Shown: positions 18,476 through 26,918, counted from the first letter of the stretch. The stretch is 58,988 nucleotides of DNA from an uncultured Eubacterium sp. (GCF_937958975.1 NZ_CALGRE010000055.1:1-58988); one strand, 5' to 3'. Notes: generated from the letters alone by a model not told the origin. Program-made: numbers and translations.

Positions 18476-18538
18476 TTTCAATAATTTAATAATTGTGGTA
18501 GAATCAGTTGTATGCGTGGTTTAAGTGTACAACTGATT
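18476..18538 (+). promoter_or_regulatory. Promoter and inverted repeat before the lipoprotein gene
   Basis: TAGAAT at 18499-18504 is an extended -10 (TGG directly ahead), with a weak TTTCAA at the -35 position 17 nt upstream. AATCAGTTGTA (18502-18512) and TACAACTGATT (18528-18538) form an 11-bp inverted repeat that begins in the -10 and covers the predicted start, so it could be an operator or the first hairpin of the transcript. Confidence 0.45.
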
Positions 18539-18600
18539 TTATGCTATATGGATTGCATAATGCTTAGACACAGAAAAAGAGAAGAGGAGTAAAAAACAAA

Positions 18601-19770
18601 ATGTATAAAAAGATTTTAGCAGTTGCTCTTTCAGCAACTATGGCATTCGGTTTGATAGGATGTGGAACTTCTAAGACAGGTAAGAATGAAGTTAAGACAG
18701 ACTACGGAACAATTGCATTAGCAGAATATAAGGGATTGACAGCTTACAAAGATGATATAGCTGTTACTGATGAAGAGGTACAGTCATCTATTGATTCAGA
18801 CTTATCCAGTCATGCTACAACAGAATCCAGCAAAAAAGGAAAAGTACAAAAGGATTCAAGCGTTGTATTTGACTTCGAAGGAAAGATTGAAGTAGATGGT
18901 AAGAAAGTAGTTTTTGAGAATGGTTCAGCTACAAATCAGACAGCAGATATAGCTGCAGGAACAGTAAACGGCAGTACAATGATTGATGGATTTGTAGATG
19001 CATTAAAGGGACATAAAGTGGGAGACAAATTTACAAAAAAATTAAAATTCCCGGATGATTATGGCAAAACAACAAAAATTAATAATAAAGACATTGATTT
19101 ATCAGGAAAAGCTGTTTGGTTCACATATACAATTAATGAACTTCAGAAAACAGTTACACCGGAGTTGACAGACGATTTCGTAAAAGAAAATTACAGCACT
19201 GAAAAATTATCAACAGTAGCAGAATATAAAGAGTTCCTTAAAAAGCAGTTAAGAAACAGCAAAATCATGCAGGGTGTTTGGGAACCGTATGTTGAGTCAT
19301 GTGAGGTAAAGGACTATAGTGATGATTCCATCAAAGAATATGAATCATTATTTGAGACATTTATTCAGTCAAGTTATAATGTAGATTTGAAATCTTACAA
19401 AGAAGCATGCAGCATGTCAGACAAAGATTGGGATGACGGCGTAAAGAAAGCAATGAAAGCAAAGATGATTCCATTTGCGATTCTTTCAAAAGAAGGTGTA
19501 GATTTTGACAAAATCTATAAAGAAAAAGCAGAAGAATTGGCTAAGAAGTCATCTGTAAAATTAGAAGATTTAGAAAAGCAGTATGATTCATATTATGGAG
19601 CAAGCTATGGTTCCGACAGCTTAAAGTATGTGATAGCTATGCAGGAAATCATGGATGTTGTTGCCGATAATGTTGAAGTAAAAGAAGGTTCAGCACCTAC
19701 AACTGCACCGGAAACAACAGAAGCAACAACTGCTGCAGAAACAACAGCAAAAGAAACAAAAGCAAAATAG
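18601..19770 (+). CDS. Trigger-factor-like peptidyl-prolyl isomerase lipoprotein
   Basis: The 389-residue protein has a lipoprotein signal peptide with lipobox LIGC and acceptor Cys21. Residues about 85-175 resemble an FKBP-type domain (DSSVVFDFEGKI, then IDGFVDALKGHKVGDKFTKKLKFPDDYG), and the following helical region resembles the trigger factor C-terminal chaperone domain. It would act on the outer face of the membrane, folding exported proteins, in the manner of other lipoprotein foldases. The last 25 residues are Thr/Glu/Ala-rich repeats, probably a flexible end. It is a single gene between an inverted repeat and a strong terminator. Confidence 0.8.
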   Translation: MYKKILAVALSATMAFGLIGCGTSKTGKNEVKTDYGTIALAEYKGLTAYKDDIAVTDEEVQSSIDSDLSSHATTESSKKGKVQKDSSVVFDFEGKIEVDGKKVVFENGSATNQTADIAAGTVNGSTMIDGFVDALKGHKVGDKFTKKLKFPDDYGKTTKINNKDIDLSGKAVWFTYTINELQKTVTPELTDDFVKENYSTEKLSTVAEYKEFLKKQLRNSKIMQGVWEPYVESCEVKDYSDDSIKEYESLFETFIQSSYNVDLKSYKEACSMSDKDWDDGVKKAMKAKMIPFAILSKEGVDFDKIYKEKAEELAKKSSVKLEDLEKQYDSYYGASYGSDSLKYVIAMQEIMDVVADNVEVKEGSAPTTAPETTEATTAAETTAKETKAK

Positions 19771-19797
19771 ACGCGGAGACAATGAGTCAAAGCGACG

Positions 19798-19861
19798 TAA
19801 AATAGAAAAGAGATAAAAGCGTTGTGCATGCACAAAACGCTTTTATCTCTTTTCTATTTTA
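19798..19861 (+). terminator. Very long hairpin terminator after the lipoprotein gene
   Basis: About 25 bp of nearly perfect stem, from TAAAATAGAAAAGAG on the left to CTCTTTTCTATTTTA on the right, with the self-complementary GTGCATGCAC at the top. The A/T-rich base suits termination in both directions. Its right arm is also the first part of each unit of array B. Confidence 0.85.
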
Positions 19862-20080
19862 ACGCGGTCATTCTGCGAATGTCCGCGCCATGCACGATTG
19901 TGAAACAATTGTGCATGGACGTCGCATGTAAGTAAAAAAGAGTAGGCATGCACAAAACGCTTTTATCTCTTTTCTATTTTAGCGCGGTCATTCTGCGAAT
20001 GTCCGCGCCATGCATGATTGTGAAACAATTGTGCATGGACGTCGTATGTAAGTAAAAAAGAGTAGGCATGCAAAAAACAT
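19827..20080. repeat. Tandem array B, 120-bp unit, two copies plus a fragment
   Basis: Units start at GCATGCAC 19827 and 19947, with a degenerate third start at 20067. Each unit has a hairpin CGCGG-T-CATTC-TGC-GAATG-T-CCGCG and a second one, CATGCAC..ATTGT-GAA-ACAAT..GTGCATG with a GAA triloop. The C-to-T change in the second stem of copy 2 keeps a G-T pair. GCGACGT just after the lipoprotein stop is complementary to ACGTCGC inside the first unit. From 20081 to 20274 no gene is seen apart from the panG leader. Confidence 0.88.
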
Positions 20081-20105
20081 TTTAACTAAAATCTATCTAT
20101 TTTTA

Positions 20106-20134
20106 TTGCATAAAGTTAATGATTGTGTTAAATT
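20106..20134 (+). promoter_or_regulatory. Candidate promoter of the pan operon
   Basis: TTGCAT (20106-20111) and TAAATT (20129-20134) are 17 nt apart. A leader of about 135 nt would follow, with a CTCAT/ATGAG stem near 20213-20233. I see no match to a known riboswitch. Confidence 0.4.
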
Positions 20135-20274
20135 AGTCGCGGATAGTATTCGAAATATTACAGAAACTATACCGGCAAATTGATTTTTTCACTATAAACA
20201 ATGGAGTTGTAGCTCATATCGTCTAAGAATGAGACTCATTGTCCCAGACCTGTGTAATAAGAGGAGGGATGCCC

Positions 20275-21114
20275 ATGAAATTTGGATTTATAGGAGCAGG
20301 GAAGGTTGGTTTTTCCCTGGGAAAATATTTTGCTGTAAACGGTCATATAGTGACAGGTTATTTCAGCGAGTTTTACGAGGATGCTGTGGAAGCATCAAGA
20401 TTTACCAAATCTACAAGTTATAATAATATAGAACATTTGGTAGAAGATAGTGATGTCTTATTTTTGACAGTTCCGGATGGGATGATTCAACATGTCTGGA
20501 ATGTTTTAAAGAAAATAGATATTAGTGGAAAAATTCTGTGCCATTGTAGTGGTGCTTTATCATCAAAAGTCTTTTCGGATATATCAGAACTGGGAGGTTT
20601 TGGTTATTCTATCCACCCGCTCTTTGCAGTAAGTGATAAGTATAATTCTTACAAAGAGCTTTCCAATAGTTATTTTACAATAGAGGGTTCGTCTGAAAAA
20701 ATGAATGTAATCAGACAAATATTAGAAGAAATGGGCAATACGGTGTGTGTGATTACCTCTGAAAACAAAGTCAAATACCATGCCGCCGCAGCAATAGCCA
20801 GCAATTTAGTTGTTGGTCTGATAGGACTTAGTGAACAGTTGCTTTCTGAGTGTGGTTTTTTGGGAGAAGATGCACATAACGCTCTTGTACCAATCATTCA
20901 GGGAAATATCGGTCATATTATAAAAGATGGAGTGAAAGAAGCCTTGACCGGTCCCATAGAGAGAAATGATATACAGACAATAGAAAAGCATATATCTATA
21001 TTGGATGGTAATGCAAAACAAATATATAAAGCAGTTTCGCAGAAAGTACTTGATATTGCAAAAGATAAAAACGAGGATAGAGATTATAGAAAAATAGAGG
21101 AGATTTTAAAATGA
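20275..21114 (+). CDS. panG: DUF2520 Rossmann protein, probable ketopantoate reductase PanG
   Basis: The 279-residue protein begins MKFGFIGAGKVG with a classic NAD(P)-binding GAGKVG, and its C-terminal half fits the DUF2520 helical domain (VKYHAAAAIASNLVVGL, TGPIERND). I start at ATG 20275, nine bases after GGAGGG; an earlier ATG is too close to that site. DUF2520 proteins of this type include PanG, reported to be a ketopantoate reductase in Francisella and Enterococcus. It overlaps panB by 4 bp (ATGA), and panB, panC and panD follow with no panE seen. That context makes reduction of ketopantoate to pantoate the likely job. Confidence 0.75.
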   Translation: MKFGFIGAGKVGFSLGKYFAVNGHIVTGYFSEFYEDAVEASRFTKSTSYNNIEHLVEDSDVLFLTVPDGMIQHVWNVLKKIDISGKILCHCSGALSSKVFSDISELGGFGYSIHPLFAVSDKYNSYKELSNSYFTIEGSSEKMNVIRQILEEMGNTVCVITSENKVKYHAAAAIASNLVVGLIGLSEQLLSECGFLGEDAHNALVPIIQGNIGHIIKDGVKEALTGPIERNDIQTIEKHISILDGNAKQIYKAVSQKVLDIAKDKNEDRDYRKIEEILK

Positions 21115-21938
21115 AGAATACAGTAAATACATTGTTACAGCAAAAGAGAGAGGGGAGTAAAATCTCAATGCTTACATGCTACGATTATTCCACCGCAAAG
21201 CTGATGGAAGAGGTTGGGGTAAATACTATTTTGGTAGGTGATTCTTTAGGAAACACAATATTGGGATATGAGGATACGATTCAGGTAACAATGGAGGATA
21301 TGATACATCATAGTGCGGCAGTGTCGAGGGGACTTAAGAATACATTTTTAGTATGTGACATGCCGTTTATGTCCTATCAGACATCTGTGTATGATGCGGT
21401 AGTAAACGCAGGACGCCTTATGAAAGAAGGACATGCAAATATGGTTAAATTAGAAGGTGGTGTGGAAGTCGCACCGCAGATTGAAGCGATTGTCAAAGCA
21501 TCTATTCCGGTATGTGCTCATATTGGACTCACACCACAGTCAATCAATGCTTTTGGTGGATTTAAGGTTCAGGGAAAAACGGAGGCAGCGGCAAAAAAAT
21601 TAATTGAAGATGCTAAGGCAATTCAGGCGGCGGGAGCTACAATGGTTGTGCTTGAGGGTGTGCCGGGAAAACTTGCAGCAAAGATTACAGAGATGTTAGA
21701 TATCCCTACCATTGGTATTGGGGCAGGAAATGGATGTGATGGTCAGGTATTGGTTTATCAGGATATGCTTGGAATGTTTACAGATTATGTACCAAAATTT
21801 GTAAAGCAATTTGCTGGTGTTGGAGAAATTATGAAAAATGCATTTAAAGATTATATGGATGCAATTCAGAATGGAAGTTTTCCGGGCGAAGAACACACAT
21901 ATAAAATAGATGATGATGTCATTGAAAAGTTATATTAA
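21111..21938 (+). CDS. panB: 3-methyl-2-oxobutanoate hydroxymethyltransferase
   Basis: PanB adds a hydroxymethyl group from methylene-THF to ketoisovalerate, giving ketopantoate. The 275-residue length is standard. Motifs are SMLTCYDYSTAKLMEE, LVGDSLGNTILGYEDT with the metal-binding Asp, GHANMVKLEGG, and VCAHIGLTPQSINAFGGFKVQG. The start codon overlaps the end of panG, so the two are probably translated together. PanC follows after 12 bp. Confidence 0.97.
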   Translation: MKNTVNTLLQQKREGSKISMLTCYDYSTAKLMEEVGVNTILVGDSLGNTILGYEDTIQVTMEDMIHHSAAVSRGLKNTFLVCDMPFMSYQTSVYDAVVNAGRLMKEGHANMVKLEGGVEVAPQIEAIVKASIPVCAHIGLTPQSINAFGGFKVQGKTEAAAKKLIEDAKAIQAAGATMVVLEGVPGKLAAKITEMLDIPTIGIGAGNGCDGQVLVYQDMLGMFTDYVPKFVKQFAGVGEIMKNAFKDYMDAIQNGSFPGEEHTYKIDDDVIEKLY

Positions 21939-21950
21939 GGGAGAGATAAG

Positions 21951-22793
21951 ATGGAAGTAGTATCAACGATAAAAGAAGTTAGAGAGCATATAAAAGAGTG
22001 GAAAAGAAATGGTGACAAGATTGGTTTTGTACCAACAATGGGCTATTTACACGAGGGACATGGAAGCTTAATTACGGCAGCAAGAAAAAACAATGATAAA
22101 GTTGTTGTAAGTATCTTTGTTAATCCAATGCAGTTTGGACCAACAGAAGATTTAGAGAGCTATCCGAGGGATTTAGAAAAAGACAGTAGATTTTGTGAGA
22201 GTTTGGGAGCTGATTTAATTTTTCATCCGGAGCCTTCAGAAATGTATCATGATGATTTCAGCTCATATGTAGATATGTCTGTACTTACAGAAGAATTATG
22301 TGGTCTGAGCCGCCCGGTTCATTTTAGAGGAGTTTGTACCGTTGTAAATAAGTTATTTAATATTGTGCAGCCGGACCGTGCGTATTTTGGTGAAAAAGAT
22401 GCACAGCAGCTAGCCATCATTAAACATATGGTTCAGGATTTAAACATGGATATAGAAGTGATTGGATGTCCAATTGTCAGAGAAGAGGACGGATTGGCAA
22501 AGAGTTCGAGAAACACATATCTATCAGAGGAAGAAAGAAAAGCGGCTCTTATTTTAAGCCGGACAATCGAACTTGCCAAGAAACTAATAGCAGAGGGTGA
22601 AAAGGATGCAGATGTTCTCGTCTCAAAAATGAAAAAAAATATTGAAAAAGAACCGCTTGCAAAGATAGATTATGTAAAGGCAGTCAATGGTCTTACAATG
22701 CAGCAACAAAAAGAAATAAAAGCGCCAATGCTCATAGCAATGGCAGTATACATTGGAAAAACAAGACTTATCGACAATGTTATTTTGGCTTAA
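21951..22793 (+). CDS. panC: Pantoate-beta-alanine ligase
   Basis: PanC condenses pantoate with beta-alanine using ATP to make pantothenate. The 280-residue protein has the nucleotide-binding PTMGYLHEGH near residues 29-38, FVNPMQFGPTEDLESYPRDLE, YFGEKDAQQL and the KMSKS-like GLAKSSRNTYLS. The stop codon lies inside the palindrome GGCTTAAGCC, and the sequence TTAAGCCATGC across it is complementary to a segment of each unit of array C downstream. Confidence 0.97.
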   Translation: MEVVSTIKEVREHIKEWKRNGDKIGFVPTMGYLHEGHGSLITAARKNNDKVVVSIFVNPMQFGPTEDLESYPRDLEKDSRFCESLGADLIFHPEPSEMYHDDFSSYVDMSVLTEELCGLSRPVHFRGVCTVVNKLFNIVQPDRAYFGEKDAQQLAIIKHMVQDLNMDIEVIGCPIVREEDGLAKSSRNTYLSEEERKAALILSRTIELAKKLIAEGEKDADVLVSKMKKNIEKEPLAKIDYVKAVNGLTMQQQKEIKAPMLIAMAVYIGKTRLIDNVILA

Positions 22794-22800
22794 GCCATGC

Positions 22801-22864
22801 AATATCAAAATTGAATAATCCGTTGTGAACTTGTTCACAAAAGGATATATTCAATTTTGATATT
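22801..22864. terminator. Long perfect hairpin after panC
   Basis: AATATCAAAATTGAATA (22801-22817) pairs perfectly with 22848-22864; inside are ATCC/GGAT and GTGAAC/GTTCAC stems. It has no clear T tract, so it may protect or process the RNA end rather than act as a simple terminator. There are no obvious target duplications around it. Confidence 0.6.
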
Positions 22865-22867
22865 ATA

Positions 22868-23121
22868 GGGCGGAGCCCGTTAAGCGAAAAAAACGAAGTT
22901 TTTGAGCTTAGCATGGCTTAATAGTGAAATAATGCGAAATTAAGCATAGGGCGGAGCCCGTTAAGCGAAAAAAACGAAGTTTTTGAGCTTAGCATGGCTT
23001 AATAGTGAAATAATGCGAAATTAAGCATAGGGCGGAGCCCGTTAAGCGAAAAAACGAAGTTTTTGAGCTTAGCATGGCTTAAGGAAAGTAATGGCTTAAG
23101 GAAAGCCATGGGCTTAAGAAG
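22868..23121. repeat. Tandem array C, 81-bp unit, about 2.6 copies, panC-panD gap
   Basis: Units start with GGGCGGAGCCC at 22868, 22949 and 23030. Each contains three hairpins: GGGC-GGA-GCCC, AAAAAC-GAA-GTTTTT inside a TAAGC/GCTTA stem, and GCTTAAT/ATTAAGC. Copies 1 and 2 are identical over the unit as far as I can see; copy 3 has lost one A. A second, smaller tandem repeat of 17 bp (ATGGCTTAAGGAAAG..) occupies 23074-23121. No gene is visible in the 355-bp gap. Confidence 0.9.
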
Positions 23122-23148
23122 AAAAAATGCAGTATTTAGGAGGCGAAA

Positions 23149-23556
23149 ATGCAGATTAATATGTTAAAAAGCAAGATTCATAGAGCAACAGTTGTGCAGT
23201 CAGAATTGGATTATGTAGGGAGTATTACCATTGATGAGGCATTGATGGAAGCAGCGGGTATCTATGAATATGAAAAGGTACAAATAGCGGATGTAAATAA
23301 TGGAAACAGATTTGAAACTTATGTAATTGCCGGAGAGAAAAATTCGGGAATGATTTGTCTCAATGGTGCGGCAGCTCATATGGTAAGCTTAGGAGACAAA
23401 ATTATCATAATGAGTTATGCACAGATGACACCGGAAGAGATAAAAGAAAATAGACCAAAAGTAGTTTTTGTAGATGATGAAAACAAAATAACAAGGCTTA
23501 CCAATTATGAAAAACATGGAAAGCTTTTTGATTTGATGAGAGATGAAACAAAATAG
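23149..23556 (+). CDS. panD: Aspartate 1-decarboxylase
   Basis: PanD decarboxylates aspartate to beta-alanine, the other substrate of PanC. It is made as a proenzyme that cuts itself to form a pyruvoyl group; the site Gly24-Ser25 is present in YVGSITID. Other family motifs are MLKSKIHRATVVQSEL, NGAAAHMVSLGDKIIIMSY and PKVVFVDDENKI. The 135-residue length is slightly above the usual 115-130. An AGGAGG site precedes the ATG. A tandem array separates it from panC. Confidence 0.97.
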   Translation: MQINMLKSKIHRATVVQSELDYVGSITIDEALMEAAGIYEYEKVQIADVNNGNRFETYVIAGEKNSGMICLNGAAAHMVSLGDKIIIMSYAQMTPEEIKENRPKVVFVDDENKITRLTNYEKHGKLFDLMRDETK

Positions 23557-23613
23557 ATACATTTGTAAAGTATAATTATTTTGTGTCTTATATTTTAAAA
23601 ACATGGAGTTATT

Positions 23614-24813
23614 ATGAACAGGATATTAGAAGACAAAACGGTGGTTCTTGGTGTGACAGGCAGCATTGCAGCTTATAAAATTGCAAATTTAGCCAGTATG
23701 CTTGTAAAAAAAGGTGCAAATGTGCATGTGATTATGACAAAAAATGCAACGAATTTTATTCATCCAATTACATTTGAATCTCTTACAGGCAATAAATGTT
23801 TAGTGGATACGTTTGATAGAAATTTTGAGTTTCAGGTAGAACATGTATCCTTGGCAAAGCAGGCAGATATTTTTATGGTAGCGCCTGCAAGCGCCAATGT
23901 AATAGGGAAAATAGCGAACGGTATTGCGGATGATATGTTGACAACAACAATTATGGCAGCGAAGTGCCATAAGATTATTTCACCTGCAATGAATACAAAT
24001 ATGTTTGAGAATCCTATTGTTCAGGATAATATTGCAAAGTTAAAATTATTTGGTTATGAGATTATTGAGCCTGCAAGCGGATATCTTGCCTGTGGTGATA
24101 CAGGTGCAGGAAAAATGCCGGAACCGTCGGTTCTTGAAAGTTATATTTTAAAGGAAATTGCTTTAGAAAAAGATATGACTGGCAAGAAAGTATTGGTTAC
24201 AGCAGGTCCTACAATGGAAAAAATAGACCCTGTAAGATTTATAAGTAATCATTCCACCGGAAAAATGGGTTACGCACTGGCAAAGGTAGCAATGCTCAGG
24301 GGAGCTGACGTTACGCTTATTACAGGAAAAACATATATTGACAAACCGGATTTTGTGAATGTTATTCAAGTAGAAAGCGCAAAAGAGATGTTTGATGCTG
24401 TAGATAAGGTGTTTGATGAGCAGGATATTGTAATAATGAGTGCGGCAGTGGCAGATTACAGACCAAAAACAATTGCAGACGAAAAAATAAAGAAAAAAGA
24501 TGATGCTGCTGTTATTGAATTGGAGCGTACAGACGATATTTTAGGGACAATGTCAGGTAGAAAGACAAAACAGTTTTTATGCGGCTTTTCAATGGAAACG
24601 GAAAATATGCTGGAAAACTCCAGAGCAAAGCTGGAAAAGAAAAAACTGGATATGATTTGTGCGAATAATTTAAAGGTTAATGGAGCGGGATTTGGAACAG
24701 ATACGAATGTTGTAACCATTATCACAAAGGATAATGAAAAGGAATTGTCGATAAAATCAAAAGAGGAAGTGGCGTTTGAGATTTGTGATAATATTATGAA
24801 AATATTGGCATGA
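23614..24813 (+). CDS. coaBC: Bifunctional phosphopantothenoylcysteine decarboxylase / phosphopantothenate-cysteine ligase
   Basis: This 399-residue protein carries out two steps from 4'-phosphopantothenate to 4'-phosphopantetheine. The N-terminal half is the FMN-dependent CoaC domain: LGVTGSIAAYK, PASANVIGKIANGIADD, PAMNTNMF and the active cysteine in LACGDTGAGKMPEP. The C-terminal half is the CTP-dependent CoaB ligase: TAGPTMEKIDPVRFISNHSTGKMG and AAVADYRPK. It follows panD by 57 bp, so the cluster covers pantothenate synthesis and two further CoA steps. Confidence 0.96.
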   Translation: MNRILEDKTVVLGVTGSIAAYKIANLASMLVKKGANVHVIMTKNATNFIHPITFESLTGNKCLVDTFDRNFEFQVEHVSLAKQADIFMVAPASANVIGKIANGIADDMLTTTIMAAKCHKIISPAMNTNMFENPIVQDNIAKLKLFGYEIIEPASGYLACGDTGAGKMPEPSVLESYILKEIALEKDMTGKKVLVTAGPTMEKIDPVRFISNHSTGKMGYALAKVAMLRGADVTLITGKTYIDKPDFVNVIQVESAKEMFDAVDKVFDEQDIVIMSAAVADYRPKTIADEKIKKKDDAAVIELERTDDILGTMSGRKTKQFLCGFSMETENMLENSRAKLEKKKLDMICANNLKVNGAGFGTDTNVVTIITKDNEKELSIKSKEEVAFEICDNIMKILA

Positions 24814-24902
24814 TACGTTTGGGTTTATAAAGTTGTCATAGTACCATCAATATGTTATGGTATAGTTATTGCATTGATAAAGTAAGGAGAAAGGACAGTA
24901 GG

Positions 24903-26024
24903 ATGAAAAGACAGATATATAATAAAGTGTTTATTTGCATGATTGTAGTGGTTTTAATATTTGGAACGATAAATAGCCCCGCTGTTTCTGCCGCTTCATC
25001 CGTACCTTGGTCAAAAAATGAGCAGGGGCAGTTTATAAACGGAAATGGGGCAGTTTTAGAAGGCGCTACCATGAAAGGTATAGATGTCAGTAAGTGGAAC
25101 GGCGAAATAAACTGGGCAAAAGTAGCAGCTTCTGATGTGGATTATGCAATCATAAGATGCGGATATGGTGATAATTATATCAGTCAGGATGACGCATATT
25201 GGAAAAAGAATGTAGAGGGGTGTGAAAAAAATAATATTCCATATGGTGTGTACATATATTCGTATGCGGAGACAGTAGCTCAGGCAAAGAGTGAAGCGGC
25301 ACATGTGTTGCGGCTTGTGGAAGGACATACATTAAACTTCCCGATTTATTTAGATGTTGAAGATTCTGTACAGGCAAAGCTTTCGAAAGCACAGCTTGCA
25401 AATATTATTAATACATTTGCTACCGTCATACGCAATACCGGATATGAGTGTGGAGTTTATGCGAATCTCAATTGGTGGATGAATTATATTGATAGTTCGG
25501 TGGCGAACAATCAAAATTATTTTAAATGGATAGCTCAATATAATAATATTGGTACTACATATCCGGGTGTCTATCAGATGTGGCAGTGTACGGAGACAGG
25601 AAAAGTGGATGGTATTTATGGTAATGTAGATATAAATTTTTGGTTTGGCGAAGTCAGAGATAGAAATTATAATGCCAAAAGATTGGTGGTACAGCAGCCT
25701 ACAACAGTTGCCACACCGCTTCCTACAAAAGTAACATCGCCTGCCAGGGCTTCTATATCAAAATTAAAGAGAGCAAAGAAGAGTGCAAAAATCAGCATTA
25801 AGAAAGTTAAAGGAGCCAAAGGATATCAGATACAATATTCAACAAAAAGCTCTTTTAAAAAGAAGTATACAAAAACAAAACTAACTACAAAGACAAAACT
25901 GACAATTAAAAAACTTACAAAAAAGAAAACCTATTATTTTAGGGTAAAAGCGTATAAATTAAACGGCAAGAAAAAAGTTTATTCTAAAAAGTGGAGTAAA
26001 GTAAAAAAGGTTATAATCAAATAA
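24903..26024 (+). CDS. Secreted GH25 muramidase with Lys-rich C-terminal module
   Basis: I start at ATG 24903, which gives a normal signal peptide (1-30, cleaved near AVSA); an ATG 17 codons earlier would lengthen the N-region without reason. Residues about 57-265 are a GH25 lysozyme domain: MKGIDVSKWNG with catalytic-site Asp61, YAIIRCGYG, and YLDVED with Asp151 and Glu153. The domain cuts the MurNAc-GlcNAc bond of peptidoglycan. A Thr/Pro linker leads to a Lys-rich fibronectin-III-like module of about 90 residues, like that of the LRR protein. The strong positive charge suggests binding to anionic wall polymers. A bidirectional terminator follows. Confidence 0.9.
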   Translation: MKRQIYNKVFICMIVVVLIFGTINSPAVSAASSVPWSKNEQGQFINGNGAVLEGATMKGIDVSKWNGEINWAKVAASDVDYAIIRCGYGDNYISQDDAYWKKNVEGCEKNNIPYGVYIYSYAETVAQAKSEAAHVLRLVEGHTLNFPIYLDVEDSVQAKLSKAQLANIINTFATVIRNTGYECGVYANLNWWMNYIDSSVANNQNYFKWIAQYNNIGTTYPGVYQMWQCTETGKVDGIYGNVDINFWFGEVRDRNYNAKRLVVQQPTTVATPLPTKVTSPARASISKLKRAKKSAKISIKKVKGAKGYQIQYSTKSSFKKKYTKTKLTTKTKLTIKKLTKKKTYYFRVKAYKLNGKKKVYSKKWSKVKKVIIK

Positions 26025-26026
26025 TT

Positions 26027-26113
26027 AAAAAAGTGCCAAATTCGGTATGAATAATCCCAAAATTAAGAACAGCTTATGATTGGGGAGGGATTCAGTCGAA
26101 TTTGGCACTTTTT
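26027..26113. terminator. Bidirectional terminator between the GH25 and phospholipase-like genes
   Basis: AAAAGTGCCAAATTCG and CGAATTTGGCACTTTT form a long stem with an inner GAAT..TCCC/GGGA..TTC stem. A and T runs at both ends serve the convergent genes; the minus-strand gene's stop codon lies at its right edge. Confidence 0.85.
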
Positions 26114-26918
26114 AGTTATATTTTGTTCCATTAAAATCTTTATGGAATTTGTTTGTTAACACAGAATTACCATTCACAGTGTCGCTAAAATTTTGAATGA
26201 AATCAACTGCTTCCGGAACAGAATTTTTTAATGTTTTATATAGAAATTTGGTCTGTTGTCTACATTTTTTGTTTGCTGCAGGCATGATAATATGACCATT
26301 TAGTCGTCTATAATGCAGTGTCATATGAAGAATCAAATCAATGGCAGAGCGCTTCAAAACTCCGGGGGAAACAAAGAATTTTTTAATAAATTTCATCCAT
26401 TTTAAGCAGGAGTATATCGTTTCTGTTGTCATATCAGAATAAAATGGCTGAATACTTTTAGCGGTTTTTTTTGTAGCCGGAATGAGCAGATGCATTGGGT
26501 AACATTCCGGTTGAAAGTCTTCAGAAGACAAAATAAGCTGGTCCAAATCTCCCTCAATTTCAACATGGCCACATCCTGTTATTTCCATGAATTTATTTAC
26601 ATATGGATGGCATGCATTGTCTAATACAAAATGACAGATAAAACCTAAAATATAACTGTATTGAGGGCTGTTTATGCTATACTCTTTGATAACATTAACT
26701 GCATGTTCCATAAACGGATAAATATCGTGGTGATGATAGTACACGCCTTTTTGGTTTATGCTGTTTTTATAAACGGCTTTATAAAAAAATAAAAAATCAG
26801 GTCCCTGTAATCCGATTCTAAAAGAGTCAGGATATTTTTTTATTGTTTTTTTTATGTCTTTTGGTAATTTAGAAATCACTAATTTTCCAAATTTATTATG
26901 AGCGTATAACGATGGCAT
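26112..26918 (-). CDS. Zinc-dependent phospholipase C family protein
   Basis: The 268-residue protein begins MPSLYAHNKFGK, and shows LGLQ-like GLQGPDFLFFY, HHHDIYPFM, GFICHFVLDNACHPYVN and HVEIEGDLD. The spread histidines and aspartates match the zinc-dependent phospholipase C / S1-P1 nuclease-like fold (PF00882). There is no signal peptide, unlike the secreted toxins of this family, so it probably acts in the cytoplasm; its substrate is unknown. An AAGGGGGA stretch just before the start ATG (26918) serves as ribosome binding site. It is convergent with the GH25 gene. Confidence 0.8.
   Translation of the reverse strand: MPSLYAHNKFGKLVISKLPKDIKKTIKKYPDSFRIGLQGPDFLFFYKAVYKNSINQKGVYYHHHDIYPFMEHAVNVIKEYSINSPQYSYILGFICHFVLDNACHPYVNKFMEITGCGHVEIEGDLDQLILSSEDFQPECYPMHLLIPATKKTAKSIQPFYSDMTTETIYSCLKWMKFIKKFFVSPGVLKRSAIDLILHMTLHYRRLNGHIIMPAANKKCRQQTKFLYKTLKNSVPEAVDFIQNFSDTVNGNSVLTNKFHKDFNGTKYN

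Noticed and set aside
22801..22864. MITE or other mobile element after panC
   Set aside because: The 17-bp perfect arms look like terminal repeats, but no target-site duplication is visible and no second copy occurs in the window.
17321..23121. CRISPR array
   Set aside because: The repeats are contiguous with no unique spacers, the units are 75-120 bp, and there are no cas genes in the window.
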